From: Chitinophagaceae bacterium
GTDB lineage: Bacteria > Bacteroidota > Bacteroidia > Chitinophagales > Chitinophagaceae
Direction of reading: 5' to 3'
DNA length: 46,062 nucleotides
Assembly (NCBI GenBank): GCA_014879545.1
Contig: JACSRV010000103.1
Coordinates: 1-46,062, forward strand
Shown here: positions 8,561 to 16,849 of the stretch, piece after piece
How the letters are laid out: each line of letters opens with the position of its first letter
How positions within the stretch are numbered: position 1 is the first letter of the stretch
The notes under the pieces: generated by a model
Told to the model about the DNA's origin: nothing
The model's input: the letters and a program-made list of their open reading frames with translations, nothing else
Database searches by the model: none
Translations under genes and position numbers: made by a program

Positions 8561-9916
8561 TTAAAGGCTCCTGACAGCTTCTTTAAATTGCTCTCCGCGA
8601 TCTTCAAAATTGTTGAACCTGTCAAAGCTTGCACAAGCAGGTGCCAGCAACACTACATCACCGGCCTCAGCGCAAGAATAAGCAGCATGTACTGCCTCTG
8701 CAGCGCCTGCTGTTTCGATAATAGTATCCACCATCGAATCAAAGGCATCATAGATCGGCTGGTTGTTTACACCCAGACAGATAATCGCCTTCACCTTCTT
8801 CTTCACCAGATCCATTATCTCGCTGTAGTCGTTACCCTTGTCCTGACCACCCAGAATAAGGATGGTCGGCTTGTCCATGCTTTCCAACGCAAACCATACC
8901 GAGTTTACGTTGGTCGCCTTGCTGTCGTTGATGAAATCAACACCACGAACGGTTGCAACATATTCCAGCCTGTGCTCCAGTCCCTTGAACCTTGTGAACG
9001 TCTCTCGTAATTTCTCCTTCCTTATGCCTGCAATGCGGGCGGATATGCCGGCTGCCATACTGTTATATTGATTGTGTTTTCCTTTGATAGCCAGGTCGTG
9101 AATGGACATATCAAAGTAGTCACCACCATACAATATGCGCATATTGTCGTCGTTGATGAATCCTCCTTCTTGGCCTGTAACGTTATCGCTCATTGTGAAA
9201 TAAATTGTAGTAGCGTGAATAGAATGGGTAGTAAAATATTGTTGTATTGCTTGGTCGTCTTTGTTTATTATGAAGTAGTCGTCTTTCGTCTGGTTGAGTG
9301 TGATTCGAAACTTTGAGGCAACGTAATTCTCAAACTTGTAGTCATACCGGTCCAGATGATCGGGGGTGATGTTGAGCAGTATCCCTATGTCTGGTCGGAA
9401 CTGGTGTATATCGTCCAACTGGAAACTGCTGATCTCCATCACATACCATGCACAAGGGCGTTCTGCAATCTGACGAGCAAAGCTGTATCCAATGTTGCCA
9501 ACGAGGGCCACATCATAGCCGGCATCTTTGAATAGGGTATAGGTGAGCATAGTTGTGGTGCTCTTACCATTGCTGCCCGTTATCGCCACTATCCTGCTAT
9601 CGCCTTTGTATCGGTATCCGAATTCTATCTCGCTGCATACTTCTATGCCGGCTGCCCTCACCTTCTTCATGATGGCCGTCTTATCGCTGATTCCCGGGCT
9701 CTTCACGAGACAGTCCGCATTCAGTACCAGATCTTCAGTATGTGCAGCCTCTTCAAACGGTATAGCATGGGCTTCAAGCGTCTCTCTGAACTTTGGTTTG
9801 ATCTTTCCACCATCGCTCACAAACACATCCCATCCCTGCTGCTTGCCAAGCAATGCAGCCCCTACACCGCTTTCAGCGGCGCCGAGTATGACAAGACGTT
9901 TTGAAATTGTGCTCAT
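8561..9916 (-). CDS. murD: UDP-N-acetylmuramoylalanine--D-glutamate ligase
   Basis: MurD adds D-glutamate to UDP-MurNAc-L-Ala in the cytoplasm, using ATP. The N-terminal UDP-binding start VILGAAESGVGAALLG (about 9-24), the Mur ligase ATP loop AITGSNGKSTTTML (near 112), the LNITPDHLDRY motif and the C-terminal NDSKATNVNSVWFALES (the MurD-type NDSKATN motif) are all visible. The length (451 aa) is typical. It is 4 nt from the mraY stop and 38 nt before ftsW. The start is ATG at 9916. Confidence 0.97.
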   Translation of the reverse strand: MSTISKRLVILGAAESGVGAALLGKQQGWDVFVSDGGKIKPKFRETLEAHAIPFEEAAHTEDLVLNADCLVKSPGISDKTAIMKKVRAAGIEVCSEIEFGYRYKGDSRIVAITGSNGKSTTTMLTYTLFKDAGYDVALVGNIGYSFARQIAERPCAWYVMEISSFQLDDIHQFRPDIGILLNITPDHLDRYDYKFENYVASKFRITLNQTKDDYFIINKDDQAIQQYFTTHSIHATTIYFTMSDNVTGQEGGFINDDNMRILYGGDYFDMSIHDLAIKGKHNQYNSMAAGISARIAGIRKEKLRETFTRFKGLEHRLEYVATVRGVDFINDSKATNVNSVWFALESMDKPTILILGGQDKGNDYSEIMDLVKKKVKAIICLGVNNQPIYDAFDSMVDTIIETAGAAEAVHAAYSCAEAGDVVLLAPACASFDRFNNFEDRGEQFKEAVRSL

Positions 9917-9920
9917 TTCT

Positions 9921-11192
9921 TTACTGCAGCTTTAATGTTACTATACTCATAATGGCAAGCATAATGCCCACTATCCAGAACCTCGTTACGATCTTCGCTT
10001 CGTGATAACCCTTCTTCTGATAATGATGGTGAAGGGGCGACATCAGGAAAATGCGTCGGCCTTCGCCATACTTTTTCTTCGTCCGCTTGAAATACCACAC
10101 CTGTAATATCACCGATAGGTTCTCGACCAGAAAGACACCACAAATAATAGGTATCAACAATTCCTTCCTCACAATGATGGCAAGTGATGCAATGATACCT
10201 CCCAACGCCAGGCTACCGGTGTCGCCCATGAACACCTGAGCAGGATATGCGTTGTACCAAAGAAAACCAACGCAGGCACCCACAAACGCACCTATGAATA
10301 TCGACAACTCGCCAAGGTTGGGTATGTCCATAATGCCCAGATAACCCGCAAACACATAGTTACCTGACACATATGCGAACACACCCAGACACACACCTAT
10401 GATTGCCGATACCCCTGTTGCCAGGCCGTCTATCCCATCGGTAAGATTGGCACCGTTGGAAACGGCCGTGATAATGAAGATCACAAACAGTATGTATATA
10501 AGCGGAGTGGTCCACTCTACATTCTTCTCACCGAATATCCTCGCTATCTTTTCATACCTGAACTCGTGCGACTTCAAAAAAGGTATCGTAGTCGTGGCTG
10601 TGCGCACTTTAACATATGTGTGTTCGCGCCCCTTATCATCTTTACGCACATAACGTGCGTTATCCGCTTTCTCCGTAACACTATAAACACCTTCCTGGCC
10701 ACGGGTCACCTCACGGCTGATCACCACATTGTCGTTATAATACATGGTAACACCCACAATAATACCAAGCCCTATCTGCCCCATTATCTTAAAGCGGCCG
10801 GCCAGCCCTTCCTTGTTCTTCTTGAACACCTTGATGTAATCATCCAGAAATCCTACTATCCCCAACCACACGGTTGAAACGATCATAAGCAGAATATACA
10901 CGTTCAGCACTCGCGCGAAAAGCAACGTAGGGATGAGAATAGACGCAAGAATAATGATACCACCCATTGTAGGCGTACCCTTCTTTTGTTGCTCACCGGC
11001 AAGACCCAGGTCGCGCACGGTCTCACCTATCTGCTTACGACGCAGAAAATCTATCAGTCGCTTGCCGAACACCATAGATATCGTGAGCGACAGGATGATT
11101 GCCATTGCAGCCCTGAATGTGATGTAATTGAACACACCCGCCCCCGAAAGGTGGAACGTATCGCGCAGGTATGTAAACAAATAGTACAGCAT
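9921..11192 (-). CDS. mraY: Phospho-MurNAc-pentapeptide transferase MraY
   Basis: MraY is the integral membrane enzyme that transfers phospho-MurNAc-pentapeptide to undecaprenyl phosphate, giving lipid I. Conserved motifs include KKGTPTMGG (71-79), [17 protein letters not shown] (114-130, with the Asp pair of the active site), [15 protein letters not shown] (246-260), [10 protein letters not shown] and a C-terminal [10 protein letters not shown]. At 423 aa it is longer than the ~360 aa of E. coli. The extra length is mainly a soluble insert at about residues 153-225 between two membrane segments, rich in charged residues. I associate this insert with Bacteroidota homologues, from memory. The start is ATG at 11192, 8 nt past the murE stop. 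Confidence 0.97.
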   Translation of the reverse strand: MLYYLFTYLRDTFHLSGAGVFNYITFRAAMAIILSLTISMVFGKRLIDFLRRKQIGETVRDLGLAGEQQKKGTPTMGGIIILASILIPTLLFARVLNVYILLMIVSTVWLGIVGFLDDYIKVFKKNKEGLAGRFKIMGQIGLGIIVGVTMYYNDNVVISREVTRGQEGVYSVTEKADNARYVRKDDKGREHTYVKVRTATTTIPFLKSHEFRYEKIARIFGEKNVEWTTPLIYILFVIFIITAVSNGANLTDGIDGLATGVSAIIGVCLGVFAYVSGNYVFAGYLGIMDIPNLGELSIFIGAFVGACVGFLWYNAYPAQVFMGDTGSLALGGIIASLAIIVRKELLIPIICGVFLVENLSVILQVWYFKRTKKKYGEGRRIFLMSPLHHHYQKKGYHEAKIVTRFWIVGIMLAIMSIVTLKLQ

Positions 11193-11200
11193 GCTGCCTG

Positions 11201-12667
11201 TTATTTATTGAGTGTTTCGAATATTTCTGTTAAAACCTCTTTGTCGTCAAAATGGTGCTTCACACCTTTTATCTCCTGATAATTCTCATGCCCCTTTCCT
11301 GCCACCAGTATCACGTCGCCCGGCTGTGCAAGTGAACATGCCACTTTTATCGCCTCGCGCCTGTCGGTTATCCGCAACGATTTGCGCTTTTGCACACCGG
11401 TCAGTCCGGCTTCCATATCGTTCAGTATCGCTTCAGGGTCTTCGCTTCGCGGATTGTCTGATGTAAGTACGGCCTTGTCACTGTGCTCACATGCTACTTG
11501 TGCCATTACAGGACGTTTTGTAGTATCTCTGTCTCCGCCGCATCCAACTACCGTGATCAACTGCTGACCATTTGTCCGCAACTGGTTGATGGTTGCCAGT
11601 ACATTGATCAGCGCGTCAGGCGTATGTGCGTAGTCCACTATTCCGAGGATCTTGTCATTAGTAGAAACCAATGTCTCAAAACGACCCGGCGCGCCGTGCA
11701 GTCCGCTCAGTACTGCCAAAATCTGCACCGGATTTTCGCCCAGCAACTTCGCTGCACCATATACCGCAAGGAGATTGTACGCATTGAATGTGCCGATCAT
11801 CCTGAAATGAGCCTCATGTCCATCTACTGTCATCACCAGCCCCGACAGATTGTTCTCGAGCACCTTTCCCTTCACATCGGCCGGTGCCCTCAAACTGTAA
11901 GTAAATCTGCGTGCGTCGGTGTTCTGCAGCATCACCATTCCTCGCTTATCATCAATGTTCGTGAGCGCGAATGCACCTTCGGGCAATCCGTCAAAGAACA
12001 TCTTCTTCACTCTGATATACTCATCAAACGTTTTGTGATAATCAAGGTGGTCATGTGTGATATTAGTAAAAAGTCCACCTGCAAAATCAATACCTGCTAT
12101 CCTATGTTGATGTACCGCATGCGAACTCACCTCCATAAAGGCATAAGTACATCCTGCATCTGCCATACGCCTCAGCAACGCATGCACCGAAACCGGATCA
12201 GGCGTGGTATGCGTTGAAGCGACCACCTCGGTGTGTATATGATTCTTCACCGTAGATAACAGTCCGCACTTATGGCCCATAGCCTCAAACAACTGATACA
12301 GCAATGTCGCAGTGGTGGTCTTACCATTGGTTCCTGTTACTCCTACCACTTTCATCTGGCGCGATGGCTGACCATAAAAGATATCCGCCATCAACCCTGT
12401 TGCGGCAGCACTGTCTCTAACAAGCACATACGCCACTCCCTCCACCCTTACTTCCGGCATACGCTGGCATACTACTGCGGCAGCACCCAGACTTATTGCC
12501 TTGTCAATGAAGTTGTGACCATCTACTGTGGTACCTGCTACTGCTACAAAAACGCTACCTTGCTGCACGGCCCTGGAGTCGATGCAGATACCGGAGACGG
12601 CAACAGAGGTATCTCCGTGCACCGCTACAGCCTGTATGGGTATCAATATGTCGCGCAGTAATATCAT
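11201..12667 (-). CDS. murE: UDP-MurNAc-tripeptide synthetase, probably meso-DAP-adding
   Basis: MurE adds the third residue of the stem peptide in the cytoplasm, using ATP. The ATP-binding loop is [16 protein letters not shown] (109-124). The motif [19 protein letters not shown] is typical of MurE. The C-terminal DNPRSEDP is the substrate-recognition motif associated with meso-diaminopimelate enzymes rather than L-lysine enzymes, so the wall is expected to contain meso-DAP. The length (488 aa) is normal. The start codon overlaps the ftsI stop by one base (TAATG), suggesting translational coupling. murF is not present here; in this lineage it probably lies elsewhere. Confidence 0.97.
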   Translation of the reverse strand: MILLRDILIPIQAVAVHGDTSVAVSGICIDSRAVQQGSVFVAVAGTTVDGHNFIDKAISLGAAAVVCQRMPEVRVEGVAYVLVRDSAAATGLMADIFYGQPSRQMKVVGVTGTNGKTTTATLLYQLFEAMGHKCGLLSTVKNHIHTEVVASTHTTPDPVSVHALLRRMADAGCTYAFMEVSSHAVHQHRIAGIDFAGGLFTNITHDHLDYHKTFDEYIRVKKMFFDGLPEGAFALTNIDDKRGMVMLQNTDARRFTYSLRAPADVKGKVLENNLSGLVMTVDGHEAHFRMIGTFNAYNLLAVYGAAKLLGENPVQILAVLSGLHGAPGRFETLVSTNDKILGIVDYAHTPDALINVLATINQLRTNGQQLITVVGCGGDRDTTKRPVMAQVACEHSDKAVLTSDNPRSEDPEAILNDMEAGLTGVQKRKSLRITDRREAIKVACSLAQPGDVILVAGKGHENYQEIKGVKHHFDDKEVLTEIFETLNK

Positions 12668-14781
12668 TAACTCAATTGAAGTATTATATCTTGTCCTTTT
12701 ATTAACCTTGTTCCTGTTGGCACCGACTGTGCCTGCACCCTTCCTTTACCCACAACACGCACACGCAATCCGTAATTCTCCAGCATGTATACGGCATCCT
12801 TCAGCTTCATTCCGGTCACATCAGGCATCACGCCTCTGTACACATGCCTTGGCACCACCTCGCTACGCCTGTTAGAATCGGTCACCAGTTGCATCATCGT
12901 GTTCCGGTAGTCAGCTACCACCGGCATTTTTTTGCTCAGTCTGCCCAGCAACACATCGTACGTCGCGGCAGTTGCCGCTTTGGCAGGTATAACTGACGAA
13001 CCGGTTAACGCCATGCTGTCCAACGGTGCCGACCATGCGCCCATGTTCTGTGAGAATATCTTGTCAGCAACCATCCTGAATACAGGAGCTGCAATGGTAC
13101 CCCCATAATAGGCCGCGGAATGCGCCTTTGTGCGTATCACTACACATATAGTGTACTTAGGGTTTTCAAAAGGCATGTAGCCCACATATGAACCCTGATA
13201 TACACCGTCCGTATACCTTATTCCTTTGTCTGCCACCTGCGCAGTACCTGTCTTACCTGCCATTGTATAGTATGGCGACTCAATTCCCTTCCCTGTGCCA
13301 TCTGTCACAACCGCACGTGTACACTTGCGAAGCTGCTCGATAGCCGCACTATCACAAATTGTCGTCAGCACCTCAGGCTCAAAAGTCTGCACATCGCGGC
13401 CATACTCCCTGATAGCACTCACTAGGTACGGACGCATCATTTTGCCGTAGTTGGCCACCGCATTATACATCATGCAGGTATGCAACGGGGTTATCATTAC
13501 ACCATATCCGGTAGCCATCCACGGCAATGTTGTTCCGCTCCATAGCGTACTCTTCGGGTCTGTGATAAAAGACCTGCGCTCGCCCAGCAGGTCGATACCT
13601 GTTGGCTTGTCAAGGCGCAGTTTCCTCAAATGTTCCACAAACTTCGATGGGTTATCACGGTAATGTATTTCTGCCAGCTTCGCCATACCCACGTTGCTCG
13701 ATATCGCGTACGCCTTCCAGATCGGCATCTCGCCCAGGCGCGCATCAGGGTGCGAATCCTGCATCACGCGGTTGCCAAACTGCCTGCGTCCACCCTGAAT
13801 GTCTACCGTCTGATCTACATTGATCTTCTTGTCGGACAATAATGAAATCAGGGTAGCCAACTTGAAGGTCGACCCCGGCTCTGTTGGTATGGTCGCATAG
13901 TTGAAATCTTCATCGTAGCTACCGTCCTTCTGCCGGCCCAGGTTCACGAGAGTCCTTATTTTCCCGGTTGCCACTTCCATCACTATACACGTGCCGTACT
14001 GGCATTCATACTCCTGCAGCTTGCTTAGCAACGCGTGATACGCAACGTTCTGCACGTTCATGTCCAGAGTAGTGATCACGTCCTTGCCATTCTGCGGATC
14101 TACTTCGCTACCCTCCACCGGCACCCATACACTACCTGTAGCCTTCTGCACTACCCTGCGTCCGTTCTCGCCCTTAAGTTGCTTATTGTACTTCGCTTCC
14201 AGTCCGGTTATGTTACTATCTCTGAAAACACCTATAGTCCTGCGTGCCAGTTTTTCATAAGGCAGCTTGCGCTTTTCACGGGGTTCAGCAATAAAACCTC
14301 CGTAGGCCTTGCCCTTGTTGAATATCGGGAAGCTACGGAGTGCCTCATACTCATAGTACTTCAGCTTGCGCGACAGCAGATAATATTTGTTCCTGTTGTC
14401 GTAAGCATTTACGAATTCTTCTTTAAACTGTTCAGCTGTCTTTCCGCTTGCTGGGAACAGAGCCGCCAGACATGTACACAACGTATCTATCTTCTGCTCA
14501 AACAGCGTTGAGTCTATCACAGAGAAATCAATGTGCACATCAAACTCCGGAATAGATGAACTTAATAATATCCCGTCCTCATTCAGAATGTTGCCGCGCT
14601 CAGCTATCAGCGTATCAAAACGGGTGTGCATCTCGCGGGCCATCGACCTCAGGCGCGGGCCTTCCTTAGCCTGTATCAGAAAGGCCTTCACAACAACAGC
14701 ACAGCCGAACAGGAATATACACGTAAACGTGATATATACCCTGAAACGGATATCGCTCTTTATGTTATCGGTAGCACTCAT
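12667..14781 (-). CDS. ftsI: Division transpeptidase FtsI (PBP3-like) with PASTA domain
   Basis: FtsI is the class B penicillin-binding protein that cross-links septal peptidoglycan with FtsW. It has one N-terminal membrane helix (about 15-35), a PBP dimerisation domain with RGNILNEDG (62-70), and a transpeptidase domain with the three active-site motifs: STFK with nucleophile Ser304, SSN at 361-363 and KTGT at 510-513. Residues about 650-704 form one C-terminal PASTA domain (MPDVTGMKLKDAVYMLENYG). This fusion is absent from E. coli FtsI but known from Gram-positive class B PBPs (SpoVD and PBP2x types). The length of 704 aa fits that architecture. It lies 3 nt after the ftsL-like gene. Confidence 0.96.
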   Translation of the reverse strand: MSATDNIKSDIRFRVYITFTCIFLFGCAVVVKAFLIQAKEGPRLRSMAREMHTRFDTLIAERGNILNEDGILLSSSIPEFDVHIDFSVIDSTLFEQKIDTLCTCLAALFPASGKTAEQFKEEFVNAYDNRNKYYLLSRKLKYYEYEALRSFPIFNKGKAYGGFIAEPREKRKLPYEKLARRTIGVFRDSNITGLEAKYNKQLKGENGRRVVQKATGSVWVPVEGSEVDPQNGKDVITTLDMNVQNVAYHALLSKLQEYECQYGTCIVMEVATGKIRTLVNLGRQKDGSYDEDFNYATIPTEPGSTFKLATLISLLSDKKINVDQTVDIQGGRRQFGNRVMQDSHPDARLGEMPIWKAYAISSNVGMAKLAEIHYRDNPSKFVEHLRKLRLDKPTGIDLLGERRSFITDPKSTLWSGTTLPWMATGYGVMITPLHTCMMYNAVANYGKMMRPYLVSAIREYGRDVQTFEPEVLTTICDSAAIEQLRKCTRAVVTDGTGKGIESPYYTMAGKTGTAQVADKGIRYTDGVYQGSYVGYMPFENPKYTICVVIRTKAHSAAYYGGTIAAPVFRMVADKIFSQNMGAWSAPLDSMALTGSSVIPAKAATAATYDVLLGRLSKKMPVVADYRNTMMQLVTDSNRRSEVVPRHVYRGVMPDVTGMKLKDAVYMLENYGLRVRVVGKGRVQAQSVPTGTRLIKGQDIILQLS

Positions 14782-14784
14782 TAC

Positions 14785-15141
14785 TTACTTTCCCTTTATC
14801 TTATAAGCCGGCAGTAAAGACGGTTTCAATCCTACTTTCTCAGCGTTGGTCATCACCTGTGTCTCAGTCTTCACATACATCAGCTGCGATTTCACATCCA
14901 TGTACTTCCAACGCAGTTCCTTCAGCTCCCGGTTACGGGCGTTCAGCTCGCGCTGCATATCTATCGCCCGCTGACTGTTGCTTATGTACAATACACACAG
15001 CAATACCAGGAATGCCAGAAAAGGAATATTATTTACGATTGCCTTATAAGATACTTTCTCCACCAGCGACTTCCAGTCACTCCGCACACGTTGCGCAGGC
15101 GTAAGCCCCTCCTGCGTTATTTCTTTTTCCTCGCTGCTCAT
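14785..15141 (-). CDS. FtsL-like bitopic division protein
   Basis: This 118-aa protein has a charged cytoplasmic N-terminus, one membrane helix (about 36-54) and a periplasmic heptad-like region (57-95, rich in Arg, Glu, Leu). This is the layout of FtsL, which pairs with FtsB-type coils and bridges FtsQ to FtsWI. Sequence conservation of FtsL is low in all phyla, so the call rests on topology and on position between rsmH and ftsI, the standard ftsL slot. The start is ATG at 15141, 48 nt from the end of rsmH. Confidence 0.8.
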   Translation of the reverse strand: MSSEEKEITQEGLTPAQRVRSDWKSLVEKVSYKAIVNNIPFLAFLVLLCVLYISNSQRAIDMQRELNARNRELKELRWKYMDVKSQLMYVKTETQVMTNAEKVGLKPSLLPAYKIKGK

Positions 15142-15189
15142 GCTCGCTATATTATCAGTCCCCGAAGGGCATTTTTATTCAACTTTTCT

Positions 15190-16092
15190 TTACAACTTCT
15201 CTCCTACCCTCAACCTTGCACTCCGCGATCTCGGGTTTGCTCGTTGCTCTGCATCACTTGACTCTATCGGCTTCGCGTTCACCGGCTTCATCACGGGTGG
15301 TGCCACTTCCTCATAAGCGCCCGGTTCATCCCAGCGGCCCCGCTTAATAAAGTGCTTCACTATCCTGTCTTCCAGCGAGTGAAACGAGATGATACTCAGG
15401 CGCCCTCCCGGCTTCAGACTCTGCGCTGCCTGCAACAGCAACTCCTTCAGCACACCCAACTCATCGTTCACTTCTATCCTCAGCGCCTGAAACACCTGCG
15501 CCAGGTACTTATTTGGATTCCCCTTCATCACCGGCGCCAGCATTGCTTTCAGCGATGCTATTGTCTGCACCTTTTGCACACTTCTCGCCGACACTATATG
15601 CTTTGCCAGCTGCCTCGAATTGCGCACCTCTCCATATTGCTCAAACAACTGGTGCAGCTGCGGCTCCGAATAGGTATTCACAATGTGCGCTGCTGTTAGC
15701 TCACCGCGCTTATCCATCCTCATATCCAACGGACCGTCAAACCTTATTGAAAAGCCTCGCTCTGCCGTGTCAAACTGAAAAGAACTTACGCCCAGATCCG
15801 CCAATATCCCATCCACCTCATTATGTCCGTGCAATCGCAAAAAACGACGCAGATACTTAAAATTTTCTGTTACCGGTATCAACCTTTCATCATCCGGCTT
15901 GTTCACCCAAGCATCAGCGTCCTGGTCAAATGCTATCAGTTTCCCTTCAGGCCCCAGCTGTTCCAATATCAGCCTGCTATGTCCTCCCCCTCCGAATGTC
16001 GCATCCACATAAACACCATCTTTCTTTATCGCCAACCCCTCCACTGCTTCATGCAGCAACACTGTGGTATGATAGAATTTTTGCTCTTCCAT
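15190..16092 (-). CDS. rsmH: 16S rRNA (cytosine-1402-N4)-methyltransferase
   Basis: RsmH (MraW) methylates N4 of C1402 in 16S rRNA, in the decoding centre, using S-adenosylmethionine. Motifs present are HTTVLLHEAVEGL at the N-terminus, the SAM-binding DATFGGGGHSRLILEQL, FDQDADAW, ADLGVSSFQFD and the C-terminal SFHSLEDRIVKHF, all typical of the family. I place the start at ATG 16092 (MEEQKFYHTTVLL, 300 aa). A further-upstream TTG at 16107 would overlap the end of mraZ and adds nothing conserved. From this ATG the gap to the mraZ stop is one base. Confidence 0.96.
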   Translation of the reverse strand: MEEQKFYHTTVLLHEAVEGLAIKKDGVYVDATFGGGGHSRLILEQLGPEGKLIAFDQDADAWVNKPDDERLIPVTENFKYLRRFLRLHGHNEVDGILADLGVSSFQFDTAERGFSIRFDGPLDMRMDKRGELTAAHIVNTYSEPQLHQLFEQYGEVRNSRQLAKHIVSARSVQKVQTIASLKAMLAPVMKGNPNKYLAQVFQALRIEVNDELGVLKELLLQAAQSLKPGGRLSIISFHSLEDRIVKHFIKRGRWDEPGAYEEVAPPVMKPVNAKPIESSDAEQRANPRSRSARLRVGEKL

Positions 16093-16093
16093 A

Positions 16094-16561
16094 CTACATG
16101 CCGTCAAAAGGGTTACCCAGATCTGCAGCTACACTGTTGGCAAGGTCACCGAAGTTTTCAGAATTATGTCGCAGATACGCATAATAGCTATCTTTGTCCC
16201 ACAACTCCATTTTATTGCCCTGCGCGGTCAACACAGCTTCCTTCGTTATCCCGGCATACTCCAGTAGTGGCTTGGGCACCAGCATCCTTCCGGCGCTGTC
16301 CAGTTCCACTATTGTTGCTCCGTTCAGAAACAAACGTTTGAACCTGCGCACATCTTCCTTGAAGTCATTCAACTTGCTCACTTTGTCGTGGATCACATTC
16401 CACACATCCATCGTGTACACATTGATACATTTCTCAAATCCACGATTGATCACAAATTTCTCACGCAGACCCTCGGGGATCTGCTTCTCCAGGCGCGCAG
16501 GCAGCATCAAACGCCCCTTGGCGTCTACTGCTACTTCACTTTCTCCGAGAAAATTGGTCAT
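16094..16561 (-). CDS. mraZ: Transcriptional regulator MraZ
   Basis: MraZ is the AbrB/SpoVT-like DNA-binding protein that heads dcw operons and, in studied species, regulates its own promoter. Two tandem half-domains are visible, each with the DxxGR core: DAKGRLMLPARL (from residue 13) and DSAGRMLVPKPLLEY (from residue 88). I place the start at ATG 16561, giving 155 aa beginning MTNFLGESEV, the usual family start. A further-upstream codon at 16603 would extend into the repeat operator. Phased GTGGT repeats lie 35-59 nt upstream of this ATG. Confidence 0.95.
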   Translation of the reverse strand: MTNFLGESEVAVDAKGRLMLPARLEKQIPEGLREKFVINRGFEKCINVYTMDVWNVIHDKVSKLNDFKEDVRRFKRLFLNGATIVELDSAGRMLVPKPLLEYAGITKEAVLTAQGNKMELWDKDSYYAYLRHNSENFGDLANSVAADLGNPFDGM

Positions 16562-16595
16562 GAGTGTGTTTGATGGATGATTACTAACACAAAGA

Positions 16596-16620
16596 AACAC
16601 CATTTACCACATTTTACCAC
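16596..16620 (-). promoter_or_regulatory. Putative MraZ operator (10-bp phased repeats)
   Basis: Read on the minus strand, GTGGTAAAAT, GTGGTAAATG and the weaker GTGTT follow each other at exact 10-bp spacing, ending 35 nt upstream of the mraZ ATG. MraZ proteins are known to bind short G-rich direct repeats (TGGG/GTGG-type) at 10-bp spacing in front of their own operon, so an autoregulatory site is the simplest reading. A clear TAnnTTTG box was not found here, so the promoter itself is unplaced. Confidence 0.7.
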
Positions 16621-16638
16621 TTTTGTAGCACTACATAT

Positions 16639-16703
16639 TTATCCACAATATGATATAAAATCCTGTGAATAACCTGTGACTTTATGTGGATATCTGTGCA
16701 TAA
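16639..16703. promoter_or_regulatory. Cluster of DnaA boxes between mraZ and purL
   Basis: Within 65 bp there are three exact matches to TTATNCACA: TTATCCACA on the plus strand at 16639-16647, TTATTCACA on the minus strand at 16664-16672, and TTATGCACA on the minus strand at 16695-16703. A one-mismatch copy, ATATCCACA, lies on the minus strand at 16685-16693. A degenerate copy (AAAGTCACA, minus, 16675-16683) makes the minus-strand series spaced 11, 10 and 10 bp. AT-rich tracts flank it (16631-16660 and 16721-16745). This could be a DnaA-controlled promoter region for the dcw operon and/or purL, or part of a replication origin. dnaA is not in the window. Confidence 0.65.
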
Positions 16704-16849
16704 CCTCAGCACGGCGCATTGCATAAAAATTTTCAATACTTTATCGTCCTCAGTTGGCTCAAACCAAAGCAAATACCTGAGGTCGAAACATTATTCTGTT
16801 CATATAATGTTACCCGAGAAAATTTGCCTCAAAATTGTACTTTTACGCC

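Noticed and set aside
16093-16107. Upstream TTG start for rsmH overlapping mraZ
   Set aside because: The ATG at 16092 gives the conserved start and a 1-nt gap to the mraZ stop; the extra five codons lie inside the end of mraZ.
16562-16849. Declaring this gap to be oriC
   Set aside because: The DnaA boxes are suggestive, but dnaA and other origin-linked genes are absent and gene orientation to the right is mixed. Kept only as one alternative in the findings.
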